Counted from the first letter of the stretch, positions 25,098 through 33,522 are shown. The stretch is 59,054 nt of DNA from Pararhodobacter sp. (GCA_020832545.1 JAFIEK010000024.1:1-59054); one strand, 5' to 3'. Notes: generated from the letters alone by a model not told the origin. Numbers and translations: made by a program.

Positions 25098-25688
25098 CTA
25101 CTGGCTCTTGCCCAGTTCCTTGGCATGCAGCCAATCGGCATGCTTTGGGGCGCGTTTGGTACGGCTCCACTCTTCAAGCATGTCCCATTTCACCGAATCC
25201 AGCCGCTTGAGCAGTGCCTCTTCCTCGGGATCAGGGCAGGCGAGTTCGATCCGGTGGCCGTTGGGATCGAAGAAATAGATCGAATGGAAGATCGAATGGT
25301 CGGTGACACCCAGCACCTCAACACCCTTCGCCTCCAGATGCGCCTTGAAGGCCAGCAGCGTGGCGCGGTCCTTCACCTTGAAGGCAATGTGCTGAACCCA
25401 GACCGGGGTATTGGGGTCGCGCCCCATCTCAGGCTTGGTGGGAAGCTCGAAAAAGGCCAGAATATTGCCCATCCCGGCATCCAGAAAGATGTGCATGTAG
25501 GGGTCAGGCTCATGCGTCGAGGGCACGCGGTCTTCGGCAATGGCCAGAACGAAATCCATGTTCAGCATCGTCGTGTACCATTCAACCGTCTGTTTGGCGT
25601 CGCGGCAGCGATAGGCGACGTGATGCATCTGCTCAATCTTGAGCGCGGATGGCGTGTCAGATGGAATGGTGTTCAATGGCGCGTTCAT
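25098..25688 (-). CDS. VOC family metalloenzyme
   Basis: A 196-residue VOC protein. The metal triad looks intact: histidine in EQMHHVAYRC, histidine in VWVQHIAFKV and glutamate in NGHRIELACP, the pattern of extradiol dioxygenase/glyoxalase I-type members. The C-terminal 40 residues (EEEALLKRLDSVKWDMLEEWSR) are an extra helical tail. The start at MNAPLN (25688) is supported by GGAGG; an upstream start at 25739 lacks one. The substrate is unknown; there are no aromatic-catabolism genes next to it. Confidence 0.8.
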   Translation of the reverse strand: MNAPLNTIPSDTPSALKIEQMHHVAYRCRDAKQTVEWYTTMLNMDFVLAIAEDRVPSTHEPDPYMHIFLDAGMGNILAFFELPTKPEMGRDPNTPVWVQHIAFKVKDRATLLAFKAHLEAKGVEVLGVTDHSIFHSIYFFDPNGHRIELACPDPEEEALLKRLDSVKWDMLEEWSRTKRAPKHADWLHAKELGKSQ

Positions 25689-25782
25689 GGCTGGCCCCTC
25701 CGTTCGTTGCATTTGCAATGATTCACGGCCACAAACCACGAACGGCGATTCGTGTCAATTCATTGCAAGCGCTACGATACAG

Positions 25783-25817
25783 GTAAAAGGAAGCGGAGGC
25801 AGACCGCGCCTGCCCCC
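25783..25817 (-). terminator. Terminator of the curli operon
   Basis: On the minus strand an 8-bp stem GGGGGCAG/CTGCCTCC (one G-U pair) with a 7-nt loop is followed by GCTTCCTTTTACC. It lies about 40 bp after the stop of the last curlin gene. Confidence 0.7.
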
Positions 25818-25857
25818 GATCTCACCGGCGCAAAGCCGGGCGCGCAGTCACCAAAAA

Positions 25858-26289
25858 TTACCAACCGATGATGACTGTCATCCCGGTCTGGCCTTGGCCC
25901 TGCTGAGTTTCATGATGCGTGGTGTTCTCGCCGAACTGAAACACCCCATAGGCATGGTTGTTGCCGCGCTGCGTGACGGTACCGGTATGGCCGTTGCCAT
26001 ACTGCTGAACGACGGCTGTCGAGCCACGTCCGTTCTGCGAGATAGCGGCGCCATTGTTGGACCCGTTCTGCCTGACATGGGCACCGCCACCGGTGCCATT
26101 CTGTCCCGACAGTTGCGCAAGGCCGCGACGTACGGCGCGCGCTTCCGCGCGGGTGGTCGGGTTCACTTCGAAGACCAGCGCGTTGCCACTGGCTTGCGCA
26201 GGACTGGGGGCCAGCGCGAAACCACCAACTGTGGTTGCGGCGGCGAAGGTCAGGGCGAGGGCAAGAGTTTTCATAGCAACGGTTTTCAT
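25858..26289 (-). CDS. Curlin repeat-containing protein (second subunit)
   Basis: A 143-residue secreted protein. Residues 1-33 are a signal peptide (MKTVAMKTLALALTFAAATT then AQA-SGN cleavage). After a non-repetitive segment (about 35-62, ARAVRRGLAQLSGQ) come irregular curlin repeats: VRQNGSNNGAAISQNG, STAVVQQYGNGHTGTVTQRG, NNHAYGVFQFGENTTHHETQQG. The Q-x-G-x-x-N spacing is curli-like but less regular than in its partner gene, so it may be the nucleator (CsgB-like) or a minor subunit. It is the last gene of the csg operon. The start at 26289 places the signal peptide correctly; the frame opens further upstream inside csgH. Confidence 0.82.
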   Translation of the reverse strand: MKTVAMKTLALALTFAAATTVGGFALAPSPAQASGNALVFEVNPTTRAEARAVRRGLAQLSGQNGTGGGAHVRQNGSNNGAAISQNGRGSTAVVQQYGNGHTGTVTQRGNNHAYGVFQFGENTTHHETQQGQGQTGMTVIIGW

Positions 26290-26317
26290 AGCGGTCTCCT
26301 GTTTGCGACGAATATGT

Positions 26318-26345
26318 GGGGGCGAGCGAAGGCAAGCGCGCCCCC
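26318..26345 (-). promoter_or_regulatory. Intergenic hairpin between csgH and second curlin gene
   Basis: A 10-bp stem (GGGGGCGAGC / GCGCGCCCCC, one mismatch) with an 8-nt loop in the 64-nt spacer. It may stabilise or attenuate the operon mRNA. Confidence 0.55.
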
Positions 26346-26353
26346 GACCGAAT

Positions 26354-26764
26354 TCAAAGATTGCGGGCGCCGTTGGTGCAGCTGAGGCGATCACCGCCGA
26401 CGCGCACTTCCAGATCAGCCGTATACTGGCCGCGCGGGCCGCCCAGCGTGGTCTGACCCAGAATGGCCGGGGCTGACGGCGAAGCAGAAAAATCGCCCGA
26501 CTGGTTGATCATCGCCTGACCGCCAGACGAGCGGCTGGAAATGGCCAGGCTGTAGGTGCCAGTCACCGGGCGGTCTGAATCAACCCGGCCTTCGATGGTG
26601 GTGGAACCGCGTACGTCCTGGATGCTGATCTCGCAGCGGACAGGCCCGTTGCTGGCGGTGCCTGCCTGCGTGGCGGGAATTCCGCAAGCGGCGGCGGCGA
26701 TGCCGACGACCGTGCCGCCAAGAAGCAGGGCAGGCAGACGGCGGGAATGGAAAATGCGTGTCAT
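26354..26764 (-). CDS. csgH: Curli assembly chaperone CsgH
   Basis: A 136-residue exported protein. Residues 1-35 form a signal sequence (RRLPALLLGGTVVGIAAAAC, possibly a lipobox). The mature part is an all-beta immunoglobulin-like domain of the CsgC/CsgH group: VRCEISIQDVRGSTTIEGRV, then VTGTYSLAISSRSSGGQAMINQSGDF and GQYTADLEVRVGGDRLSC. In alphaproteobacteria CsgH keeps curlin from polymerising in the periplasm. Two cysteines flank the domain and could form a disulfide. Placement between two curlin genes supports the call. Confidence 0.88.
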   Translation of the reverse strand: MTRIFHSRRLPALLLGGTVVGIAAAACGIPATQAGTASNGPVRCEISIQDVRGSTTIEGRVDSDRPVTGTYSLAISSRSSGGQAMINQSGDFSASPSAPAILGQTTLGGPRGQYTADLEVRVGGDRLSCTNGARNL

Positions 26765-26793
26765 GAGAGTCCTCCGGATGTTCGGGGATCGGC

Positions 26794-26813
26794 TGCCGGG
26801 CACAGGCCCGGCA
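26794..26813 (-). promoter_or_regulatory. Intergenic hairpin between curlin gene and csgH
   Basis: A perfect 8-bp stem TGCCGGGC/GCCCGGCA with a 4-nt loop in the 64-nt spacer downstream of the first curlin gene. There is no T-run, so an attenuation or mRNA-stabilising role is more likely than full termination. Confidence 0.6.
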
Positions 26814-26828
26814 ACCCTGCGTTCAGGA

Positions 26829-27272
26829 TCAGTCCTGAACGATGGCGGTCACGTTGTTCGAGCCGCTCTGATGGACCGAGGCCGAGCTGCCGCGACCGAC
26901 CTGCACCACCGCCGCAACATTGCGCCGGCCTTGCTGGCTGACTTCCGCATTATTGCGGCTGCCGATCTGGGCAACGCCCACGGTGTTCTGGCGGCCACCC
27001 TGATGGGTATCGACGCTGTTTGCACGCCCGCTCTGGCCGACCACGGCGCGGTTACGACGACCGTCCTGAGTGTTGACCGTGAGGTTAGAGGTGCCTTGCT
27101 GAATCACGGTCAGACGCTGTCCCTGGCCGCTCTGACCGCCACCGATCACGTTGTTCGAACCCCATTGTTCGATATGAACACGGTGACCCTGTGCAAATGC
27201 GGGCACGGCCAGAACGGTCGAAGCGACCAGAAGGAAAGCGGCAGCGGTGCGGGTGGTTTTCGCGATGAACAT
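26829..27272 (-). CDS. csgA: Curlin, major amyloid subunit-like
   Basis: A 147-residue secreted protein. Residues 1-28 are a signal peptide (TAAAFLLVASTVLAVPAFAQ). The rest is almost entirely curlin repeats of about 11 residues with the x-Q-x-G-x-x-N pattern: HIEQWGSNNVIGG, IQQGTSNLTVNTQDGRRN, VGQSGRANSVDTHQGGRQN, AQIGSRNNAEVSQQGRRN, VQVGRGSSASVHQSGSNN. These stack into an amyloid beta-helix in biofilm fibres. It heads the operon with csgH and the second curlin. The outer-membrane export genes (csgG, csgE, csgF) are not in this window. Assignment as CsgA rather than CsgB is inferred from order and regularity. Confidence 0.85.
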   Translation of the reverse strand: MFIAKTTRTAAAFLLVASTVLAVPAFAQGHRVHIEQWGSNNVIGGGQSGQGQRLTVIQQGTSNLTVNTQDGRRNRAVVGQSGRANSVDTHQGGRQNTVGVAQIGSRNNAEVSQQGRRNVAAVVQVGRGSSASVHQSGSNNVTAIVQD

Positions 27273-27710
27273 GTCAGTTCTCCTGTTGTCCGGTGTGTGT
27301 GTTGTGCCGCCAGTCCGGTTTCGTCGTCTGGTGACACGGGTTGGTCTGTCTCGCCGGTCGGGCAGTTCCGTCTGGTCTGCACCGCCGATGAACCCAACCT
27401 GCCGCCAACCGCAATGTCAGGCAAAGTCAGCGCGCTGACAGTCGATAGCACCCGGGTTGTTATTCGATATCAGGCGGCAGGCCGGCGCCTTTATGATTGT
27501 TTTTGCACGATTTTCAGCCCGCATGCGCCAGACGCCCCCCGCAAAGGGACCTTGCATGCATGTTTGAACGAAACCGCGTCAGTGCCCAATTCTCTGGCAC
27601 AAACACCCATGTTATCGGATAACTGCGCCAGAACCGGCGCATTTGCCGCCCACCGATACGGAGAGGCCCATGCACGACTCACCGCGCGAATCGTATCCCG
27701 GCAGGACGCC
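27273..27710. other. Regulatory gap upstream of the curli operon
   Basis: About 440 bp without a supported gene separate the divergent curli operon and the ribbon-helix-helix gene. It has a good AGGAG site for the curlin gene and AT-richer patches around 27480-27510 that could hold promoters. The length suggests a multi-input promoter, as for csg genes in other bacteria, but I could not identify specific operators. Confidence 0.45.
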
Positions 27711-27980
27711 ATGAGTGGCCGACCGGAAAAACACTCGCTGACCCTGCGCGGCCACCGCACCTCGGTCTCGCTGGAGGCGGAATTCTGGGACGCTTTTCGT
27801 GCCCTCGCCCGCGAACAGGGTCAGGGCATCAACCAACTGGCCACCGAGATTGATGAGGCCCGCGGCAACCAGGGGCTGGCATCGGCAATTCGCGTGGCGG
27901 TATTGCGGGCATTGCAGGCGCAGGCGGCGGGACACGCGGTCAGGCCAGGGGCGGTGCCCCCGGACCCCCGCGATATTTAG
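27711..27980 (+). CDS. Ribbon-helix-helix domain protein
   Basis: An 89-residue protein starting MSGRPEKHSLTLRGHRTSVSLEAEFWDAF, which fits the RHH_4 ribbon-helix-helix family widespread in alphaproteobacteria (KRSLTIAGHRTSVSLEPEFW type). Residues 8-70 form the DNA-binding fold; the C-terminal AVRPGAVPPDPRDI is an unstructured tail. The start is at 27711, although the frame is open far upstream. It is divergent from the curli operon across a 440-bp gap, so a role in curli control is possible but unproven. Confidence 0.8.
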   Translation: MSGRPEKHSLTLRGHRTSVSLEAEFWDAFRALAREQGQGINQLATEIDEARGNQGLASAIRVAVLRALQAQAAGHAVRPGAVPPDPRDI

Positions 27981-28039
27981 AGACAGCAAATGAAACGGGC
28001 GGCGCGCCGGTTTGGTAAGCGTACCGGTCCGGGGAATGC

Positions 28040-28558
28040 TCAGAGCGCGCGCAGGCCCCGGGCAAAGCGGCGGGCGTTTTCCTGATAACCACGCGCTGCG
28101 TGGCGCAGGCCGTCGATAGCCTGATCATCCAGCATGCGCACCACGCGGCCCGGGCTGCCCATCACCAGCGATCCGTCGGGGATGTCCTTGCCCTCGGTGA
28201 TCAGAGCGCCCGCGCCGATCAGGCAATTCTTGCCAATGGTCGCGCCATTGAGAACCGTCGCGCCCATACCAATCAGGCTTTCATCGCCGATGGTGCAGCC
28301 GTGCAGGATGACATTGTGGCCGATGGTGCAGTCCCGCCCAATGGTCAGCGGATAGCCGATATCGGTGTGCAGAACGCTGGATTCCTGAATGTTTGATCCC
28401 GCGCCCAGCGTGATCCATTCATTGTCACCGCGCAATGTGGCCCCGAACCAGACCGAGGCCCCTGCCCCCATCCGCACCCGACCAATCACATTGGCATCTG
28501 GTGCGACCCAAGCGTCATCGGCCAGTTCAGGGATCAGGTCATCAAGGGCGTAGATCAT
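28040..28558 (-). CDS. Gamma carbonic anhydrase family protein (YrdA/PaaY-like)
   Basis: A 172-residue left-handed beta-helix protein with hexapeptide repeats throughout ([66 protein letters not shown]). The three zinc-ligand histidines appear in LHTDIG, IGHNVI and LHGCTI. Residues needed for strong carbonic anhydrase activity in the Cam subgroup are not all recognisable, so the activity is uncertain. Its start overlaps the gmk stop (ATGA), making it the last gene of the yicC-gmk operon. Confidence 0.88.
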   Translation of the reverse strand: MIYALDDLIPELADDAWVAPDANVIGRVRMGAGASVWFGATLRGDNEWITLGAGSNIQESSVLHTDIGYPLTIGRDCTIGHNVILHGCTIGDESLIGMGATVLNGATIGKNCLIGAGALITEGKDIPDGSLVMGSPGRVVRMLDDQAIDGLRHAARGYQENARRFARGLRAL

Positions 28559-29253
28559 GCTTGCTCTCCGGTCTGGCGCGCGCCGGTCTGTTGGGTCGCG
28601 GTCTGGTGGGTGGCGGTCTGGTGGGCGGTGAATTCGTTGTTGAGACCGCGCACGATGTCGTTCAGCCCCGGCAGCCTGTCACGGCGCAGGCGCTCGGCAC
28701 GGATGACGGTGATCAGGGCCTCGGCGGTGGTGTCGAGGTCGTCGTTGACCAGCACATAGTCATATTCGGCCCAATGGCTGATCTCGTCGCGCGATTTCGC
28801 CATGCGTGCGGCGATCACTGCTTCGCTGTCCTGCGCACGCCCGCGCAGGCGTTGCTCCAGCGCAGCGATCGACGGTGGCAAAACGAAGATCGACACCACA
28901 TCCTTGCCAAGGGAAGAGTTGCGCACCTGCTGCCCGCCCTGCCAGTCGATATCAAACAGCGTGTCACGCCCCGCGGCCATTGCCGCCGCGACCGGTGCCT
29001 TGGGCGAGCCGTAGTAATTGCCGAACACTTCGGCATGTTCGAGCATCCCGCCGGCATCCACCAGCGCTTCGAAATCGGCGCGGCTTTTGAAATGATAATG
29101 CTCGCCATCGACTTCGCCCGCACGCGGTGCGCGGGTGGTGGCCGAGACCGAGAACGACAGCGAAGGGTCCCAGTCCATCAGCCGCCGCGCCAGCGTCGAT
29201 TTTCCCGCACCCGAGGGCGAAGACAGGATGATCAATAGCCCGCGCCGCTGCAT
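28555..29253 (-). CDS. gmk: Guanylate kinase with repetitive C-terminal tail
   Basis: ATP + GMP to ADP + GDP, essential for guanine nucleotide supply. The P-loop [11 protein letters not shown] lies at about 11-21; the GMP-binding region [23 protein letters not shown] and the [22 protein letters not shown] segment follow as in all Gmk proteins. The catalytic domain ends near residue 205. The last 25 residues are an unusual tail of five-residue repeats (x-x-H/Q-Q-T) encoded by a 15-bp tandem repeat. It starts 3 bp after yicC and overlaps the gamma-carbonic anhydrase start. Confidence 0.94.
   Translation of the reverse strand: MQRRGLLIILSSPSGAGKSTLARRLMDWDPSLSFSVSATTRAPRAGEVDGEHYHFKSRADFEALVDAGGMLEHAEVFGNYYGSPKAPVAAAMAAGRDTLFDIDWQGGQQVRNSSLGKDVVSIFVLPPSIAALEQRLRGRAQDSEAVIAARMAKSRDEISHWAEYDYVLVNDDLDTTAEALITVIRAERLRRDRLPGLNDIVRGLNNEFTAHQTATHQTATQQTGARQTGEQA
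28571..28630. repeat. Four-copy 15-bp tandem repeat in the end of gmk
   Basis: Four consecutive 15-bp units each begin GTCTG (28571, 28586, 28601, 28616); the last two are nearly identical (GTCTGGTGGGTGGCG and GTCTGGTGGGCGGTG). In frame they encode pentapeptides such as AHQTA and THQTA at the C-terminus of guanylate kinase, so copy number can change without a frameshift. Confidence 0.85.
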
Positions 29254-29256
29254 GCC

Positions 29257-30159
29257 CTACTCCAGATTTTGCACTTGTTCGCGCATCTGGTCGATCAGTG
29301 TCTTGAGGTCAAGCCCGATCCGCGTAAGTTCGCCGTTCTGAGCTTTGGAGCACAGCGTGTTGGCCTCGCGGTTGAACTCCTGCATCAGGAAATCCAGCTT
29401 GCGCCCCATCGGCGAATCATTGGCAAGCAGCGCGCGTGCCGCCTGACAATGCGCGGCCAGCCGGTCCAGCTCTTCGGTGATGTCGGTCTTGACGGCGATC
29501 AGCGCCAGCTCCTGTTCCAGCCGTCCCTGATCCAGTTGCGGCGCGGCCTCGGACAGCCGGGCCAGCGCCGCGCGCAGGGTTTCAACCTGCGCATCGCGCC
29601 GGTCCCCGGCGGCGGCATGGGCCGCCTGCACCAGCCCCTCGATCTGCGACAGCTGGCGCTCCAGCACGGTCTGCATCGCCGCACCCTCATGCTGACGGGT
29701 GGTATCGAACGCCTCGATCAGCGGATCAATCTGGCCCAGCAATGCAGCGGTCAGGGGCGCGGGGTCGGTGGCCTCGGGGCCGGTGTCGATCACGCCGCGA
29801 AGCGCCAGCAGGTCGGCCGCTGTCATGGGGGCCAGCGCAAACCCCTTCGCTTCGGCCTGACGCTCGGCCTGGGCAAGCATGGTCAGCGCCGCCTCCAGCG
29901 CCGGTGCATTCAGCCGCAGCCCGGCGCCGGGGTCCGCCCGGGTCAGCTTGAGCGAGACCGAGACATTGCCGCGCGCGATCCTGGCTGCGATGCGTTTGCG
30001 CAATTCGCCCTCCAGCCCGTCCAACCCGTCAGGCAGGCGAAAGCGCAGGTCAAGCCCCCGGCCATTGACCGCGCGCATATCCCATTGGCAGGAAAACGCG
30101 CCAGACGACGTTGAAATCTCGCCCCCCAGCGCGGCGAAGCCGGTCATGGATTTAACCAT
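29257..30159 (-). CDS. YicC/YloC family endoribonuclease
   Basis: A 300-residue protein with the N-terminal signature VKSMTGFA and RAVNGRGLDLRFRLPDGLDGLE (YicC_N) and the C-terminal DUF1732 signature DITEELDRLAAHCQAARALL, then GRKLDFLMQEFNREANTLCSKA. The family has been shown to have endoribonuclease activity on small RNAs. Here it lies directly upstream of gmk, the usual conserved order. Identification is firm. Confidence 0.92.
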   Translation of the reverse strand: MVKSMTGFAALGGEISTSSGAFSCQWDMRAVNGRGLDLRFRLPDGLDGLEGELRKRIAARIARGNVSVSLKLTRADPGAGLRLNAPALEAALTMLAQAERQAEAKGFALAPMTAADLLALRGVIDTGPEATDPAPLTAALLGQIDPLIEAFDTTRQHEGAAMQTVLERQLSQIEGLVQAAHAAAGDRRDAQVETLRAALARLSEAAPQLDQGRLEQELALIAVKTDITEELDRLAAHCQAARALLANDSPMGRKLDFLMQEFNREANTLCSKAQNGELTRIGLDLKTLIDQMREQVQNLE

Positions 30160-30308
30160 TTGTTAAGATTCAACTCCAATTTGAAGTAAAAACATGGCAT
30201 CACGGTACCAGCAAGACTCACCAACAAAACCCTAACACCGGACCCGCCCGAACCGCCAGTGCCGATGGCCACTGGCGCGCGGGACCGCTTTGCCCGAAGG
30301 CCCGCGCC

Positions 30309-31019
30309 ATGACCGACGCCCCCAAACCGATCACTCGCCAGCTGCGCGAACAGGCCGGCAAGATTCTGCGCCTGCCTTTCGCGCTCCGCGCCCCGGCGCT
30401 GGACTATCCGCTGGCGGACAGCGTGTTGCGCTACTGGGACGGATTGCGCGGCACCCGCCTGGCCCCTGCGCGCGCAGAAGTCGACCCGCGCAACATCTCG
30501 CAGGCGCTGGAATACACCTTTATCGCCGAACTGGTGACTCCCGAGATTGCGCGCCTGCGCATCACCGGTCGCCATTTCGAGGATTTGCTGGGCATGGACC
30601 CGCGCGGCATGCCGCTGGGCGTGTTTTTCGCGCTGGATGCCCGCGATGAACTGGCACAGGCGCTGTCACAGGTCTCGCAGGGCGCGCGGGCGCAGCTGCC
30701 TTTGCGTGGCGAAAGCGGGCTGGGCAAGCCGGGGCTGGACGGCCTGCTGATCCTGTTGCCGCTGACCGATGCGCAAGGCCAGATCACCCGCGTGCTGGGC
30801 GTGCTGGAAACGCATGGCCAGATCGGCCGCCACCCGCGCCGGTTCAAGCTCTCCGGCGCGCGCATGCAGCACCCCGCGCAGCCCGTGCCCGCCGCCACCG
30901 GGGCATCGCCCGCACCCGCGCGTCCAATGCGCCCTGCCCCGCCAGTGGAAAAAGCGGGCGCGCGACCGCAGCTCAGGGTCATCACCGGGGGGCGCAGCCA
31001 GGGGCCGCGTCAGCCATAA
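30309..31019 (+). CDS. PAS_5 family protein
   Basis: A 236-residue protein whose central part (about 30-170) resembles the PAS_5 domain common in alphaproteobacteria: LADSVLRYWDGLRGTRLAPARAEVDPRNI and IARLRITGRHFEDLLGMDPRGMPL are typical. The last 60 residues are proline/alanine-rich and disordered. No output domain is present, so it may be a stand-alone sensor or adaptor. It overlaps the stop of the convergent COQ10-like gene by 10 bp. Confidence 0.85.
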   Translation: MTDAPKPITRQLREQAGKILRLPFALRAPALDYPLADSVLRYWDGLRGTRLAPARAEVDPRNISQALEYTFIAELVTPEIARLRITGRHFEDLLGMDPRGMPLGVFFALDARDELAQALSQVSQGARAQLPLRGESGLGKPGLDGLLILLPLTDAQGQITRVLGVLETHGQIGRHPRRFKLSGARMQHPAQPVPAATGASPAPARPMRPAPPVEKAGARPQLRVITGGRSQGPRQP

Positions 31020-31468
31020 AGCGCGTCGGCGCGGCGCTCGAACGCGCTGACCACGCGCTTCATCGCCTCGTCAAACACCACGCCGATAATCTTCTGCATG
31101 AGCGCGTTGCGGAACTCAAAATCGACGAGGAAACGCACCTCGCAGCCCCCCTCGGGCCGGTCCTCGACCTCCCAGTGTGAGTGCAGGTAGCGAAACGGGC
31201 CATCCAGATACTCGGTTTCAATCCGGCCTTCGGCAGGCAAAAGCGTCACACGCGAGCCAAAGCGCTCGCGGAACACCTTGAACGAGATCACCAGATCAGC
31301 CTCCAGCACCTCGGCGCCCGCGCTCCGCCCGGCCAGCGGCTTGCGCGAACGGATGCGCGCAGCGGCAGTCCAGGGCAGGAATTCGGGGTAACGTGCGACA
31401 TCGGCCACCAGATCATAGATCTGTTGCGCGCTGTAGGGCAGTTGGCGGTTTTCGGCGTGACGGGGCAT
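31010..31468 (-). CDS. COQ10/RatA-type ubiquinone-binding START protein
   Basis: A 152-residue START-fold protein: MPRHAENRQLPYSAQQIYDL, VADVARYPEFLPWTAAARI, the strand FRYLHSHWEVEDRPEGGCEVRF and the C-terminal helix IIGVVFDEAMKRVVSAFERRA match COQ10-type polyketide cyclase-like proteins. In alphaproteobacteria these bind ubiquinone and help its delivery to respiration. Automatic pipelines often call them toxin RatA; a toxin role is not supported here. The start at 31468 has an AGAGG site. Divergent from hpt. Confidence 0.88.
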   Translation of the reverse strand: MPRHAENRQLPYSAQQIYDLVADVARYPEFLPWTAAARIRSRKPLAGRSAGAEVLEADLVISFKVFRERFGSRVTLLPAEGRIETEYLDGPFRYLHSHWEVEDRPEGGCEVRFLVDFEFRNALMQKIIGVVFDEAMKRVVSAFERRADALYG

Positions 31469-31558
31469 CCGGCACCTCTGGTCAGTCTGCGCGCCTTTTC
31501 GTAAACTGCGCGCCGAATGACAAGAGCGGCAACGCGCATCCAGCCCCAAAGGGACAGA

Positions 31559-32095
31559 ATGACCCAGCCCAACTATGTGATCGACCAGATGATCTCGGCC
31601 AAATCCATTGCCGCCCGGGTCGAGGCGCTGGCCGCCGAGATCACCGCCGCGTTTGCTGACAGTGAGAAACTGGTGGTGGTGGGGCTCTTGCGCGGCTCGT
31701 TCGTGTTCATCGCCGATCTGGTGCGCGAGATTGACCTGCCCGTGGAGGTGGATTTTCTGGAAGCCTCCAGCTACGGCGATGCGATGCATTCCTCACGTGA
31801 AGTGCGCATCCTCAAAGACCTGCGCGGCGAGATTGCCGGGCGCGATGTGCTGGTGGTAGAAGACATCGTCGATACTGGCTTTACCTTGCATCACGTCAAG
31901 AACCTGCTTTTGTCACGCGGGCCCAAGCGGCTGGAGGTCTGCGCGCTGCTGGACAAGCCGACCCGGCGCGAGGTCGAGATCAAGGCCACCTGGACCGGCT
32001 TTGAAATCCCTGATGAATTCGTGGTCGGCTATGGGATCGATTATGCCCAACGCAACCGCAATCTGCCCTATATCGGCAAGGTCCGCTTCACCTGA
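31559..32095 (+). CDS. hpt: Hypoxanthine phosphoribosyltransferase
   Basis: Purine salvage: hypoxanthine (or guanine) + PRPP to IMP (or GMP). The 178 residues match Hpt. The PRPP-binding motif [14 protein letters not shown] is at about 101-114; [17 protein letters not shown] and the C-terminal [18 protein letters not shown] are also diagnostic. The start MTQPNY has an AAGGGA site; a frame open from 31517 lacks one. Identification is firm. Confidence 0.94.
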   Translation: MTQPNYVIDQMISAKSIAARVEALAAEITAAFADSEKLVVVGLLRGSFVFIADLVREIDLPVEVDFLEASSYGDAMHSSREVRILKDLRGEIAGRDVLVVEDIVDTGFTLHHVKNLLLSRGPKRLEVCALLDKPTRREVEIKATWTGFEIPDEFVVGYGIDYAQRNRNLPYIGKVRFT

Positions 32096-32480
32096 TCCCT
32101 GCCCCTTCATCTACATGAAAATATCCCGGGGGGGTAAGCGGCGTCTCGGGGGCCTTCCAGTGCAAGGCCGCGGCCGGGAGATGGCCGCAAGCCGAGGGGG
32201 GCAGTACCCCCCCCTCCCGCTAACCGCGGCCCGGCTTGCGGCGATCAATTGACACCGCCAACGCGACGCTGCGCAACATCCGGCGTCCGGGTGCGGGCGC
32301 GCAAACCGGCAGGATTGTCGCGCATCCGGCAACATCCTTGCCTTACCGTTTCGTGCATGCGAAACAATTCCTTGTCTTTGCCATGTCCTGCGCCGTTTTC
32401 TGCCACGCTGCCTTGGTGTATCCTGCATCAAGGTTTCCGCACCCCGGCAACATCTGACCCGCTACTGAATTGAGGAACGC
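32096..32480. other. Intergenic region containing dispersed element
   Basis: A 385-bp gap between hpt and the alpha/beta-hydrolase-like gene. The first 120 bp hold copy A of the dispersed element. The rest shows only short frames without ribosome binding sites; the promoter of the downstream gene should lie within the last 100 bp. Confidence 0.6.
32106..32216 (-). repeat. Dispersed hairpin element, copy A
   Basis: The core TTCATCTAC...AAATATCCCGGGG (32106-32134) starts 10 bp after the hpt stop. It is followed by GGCC-rich small hairpins and a G-run hairpin GAGGGGGG/CCCCCCTC (32194-32216). The architecture matches copies at 41.3, 50.2 and 55.5 kb. Confidence 0.75.
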
Positions 32481-33425
32481 ATGTCCGACGACACGATCGA
32501 GATCTTTGACGCCAGCGAAGCCGCGTCCGACACGGACTGGCTGGTAATCATGGATGAGATCGGCGAGGAGACCGGCTATTTCGAAAAGCTCGGCCCCCGG
32601 CATTCGGCCTTTTTCAGCGACCACGGGCCGGTGCTTCTGGTGACATTCGAAACTCTGGGCGGCGTGCGCTCGGCGGGGGGCACGCAGATGCCGCTGGGCT
32701 ATCAGATCGCCGCGCCGCGCGGCTGGTCCAGTCTGACGATCGTCGCCCATGAACCAACCTGGTATCGCGATGCCTCGGTCTGGGGGTATTTCGACCGGCT
32801 GATCGACGATTCCTTCTTCGAGGATTTTGACCGCGTGGTGTTTTACGGCGCGGGTATGGGCGGCTATGGCGCGGCGGCCTTTTCGGTGGCCGCCCCCGGT
32901 GCCACGGTGCTGGCCCTTGCCCCGCAAGCCACGCTCGCGCCCGAAACCGCCGAATGGGACCGTCGGTATGCCTCGGCCCGGCGATTCGATTTTACCTCGC
33001 GCTTCGGCTACGCGCCCGACATGATCGAAGGCTGCGCGCAGGCATTCATCCTGTATGATCCCGCGCAGCAGATCGATGCGGTGCATGCCGCGCTGTTTCG
33101 TGGGCAACAGGTGGTGAAACTTCGCGCCCGTAACATCGGGCGTGACCCGCAGGCAGAACTGGCGCGCATGTCGGTGCTGCGCCCGCTTCTGGATGCCGCC
33201 TGCACGGGCACACTGGACGCGCAGCGCTTCTATCAGTTGTGGCGCGCACGCCGGGGGCACGCGCCCTATCTTGGCCGACTGGCCGCACGGGTGCAGGCCA
33301 TGAATCGCCCTGCCCGCCTTGTGCGCACCTTGCGCGCAGCGCTGACCCAGGTCGAACACCCGCGCCTGCGTCAGGCCCTGACCGAGGCCGAGGCCGCGCT
33401 GGCGCGCACCAACACCCGGACATAG
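32481..33425 (+). CDS. Alpha/beta-hydrolase-like protein lacking the nucleophile serine
   Basis: A 314-residue cytoplasmic protein with an alpha/beta-hydrolase-like centre: [53 protein letters not shown] is laid out like a strand, nucleophile elbow and helix. In active relatives the elbow is G-x-S-x-G-G; here it reads G-A-G-M-G-G (about residues 129-134), so glycine replaces the serine. The rest has no catalytic motif I can assign. Automatic annotations sometimes call such proteins PAPS reductase, which the sequence does not support. It may be a structural or regulatory pseudo-hydrolase. Confidence 0.65.
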   Translation: MSDDTIEIFDASEAASDTDWLVIMDEIGEETGYFEKLGPRHSAFFSDHGPVLLVTFETLGGVRSAGGTQMPLGYQIAAPRGWSSLTIVAHEPTWYRDASVWGYFDRLIDDSFFEDFDRVVFYGAGMGGYGAAAFSVAAPGATVLALAPQATLAPETAEWDRRYASARRFDFTSRFGYAPDMIEGCAQAFILYDPAQQIDAVHAALFRGQQVVKLRARNIGRDPQAELARMSVLRPLLDAACTGTLDAQRFYQLWRARRGHAPYLGRLAARVQAMNRPARLVRTLRAALTQVEHPRLRQALTEAEAALARTNTRT

Positions 33426-33522
33426 GCCCACAAACCCGGTTGCCCGCCAATCTGGTAAATGTTGCCAGATGCCGGCGCGCAACCCCCCTTCACAGCCTGA
33501 CAATGGCGGGTTAAACCGCGCC

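Noticed and set aside
26556-27980. 474-codon plus-strand frame running through the curli operon into the ribbon-helix-helix gene
   Set aside because: Only the last 89 codons (from 27711) show family similarity; the rest is antisense to csgH and curlin.
31010-31468. RatA toxin of a toxin-antitoxin system
   Set aside because: The START-fold protein matches COQ10-type ubiquinone-binding proteins and has no antitoxin partner gene.
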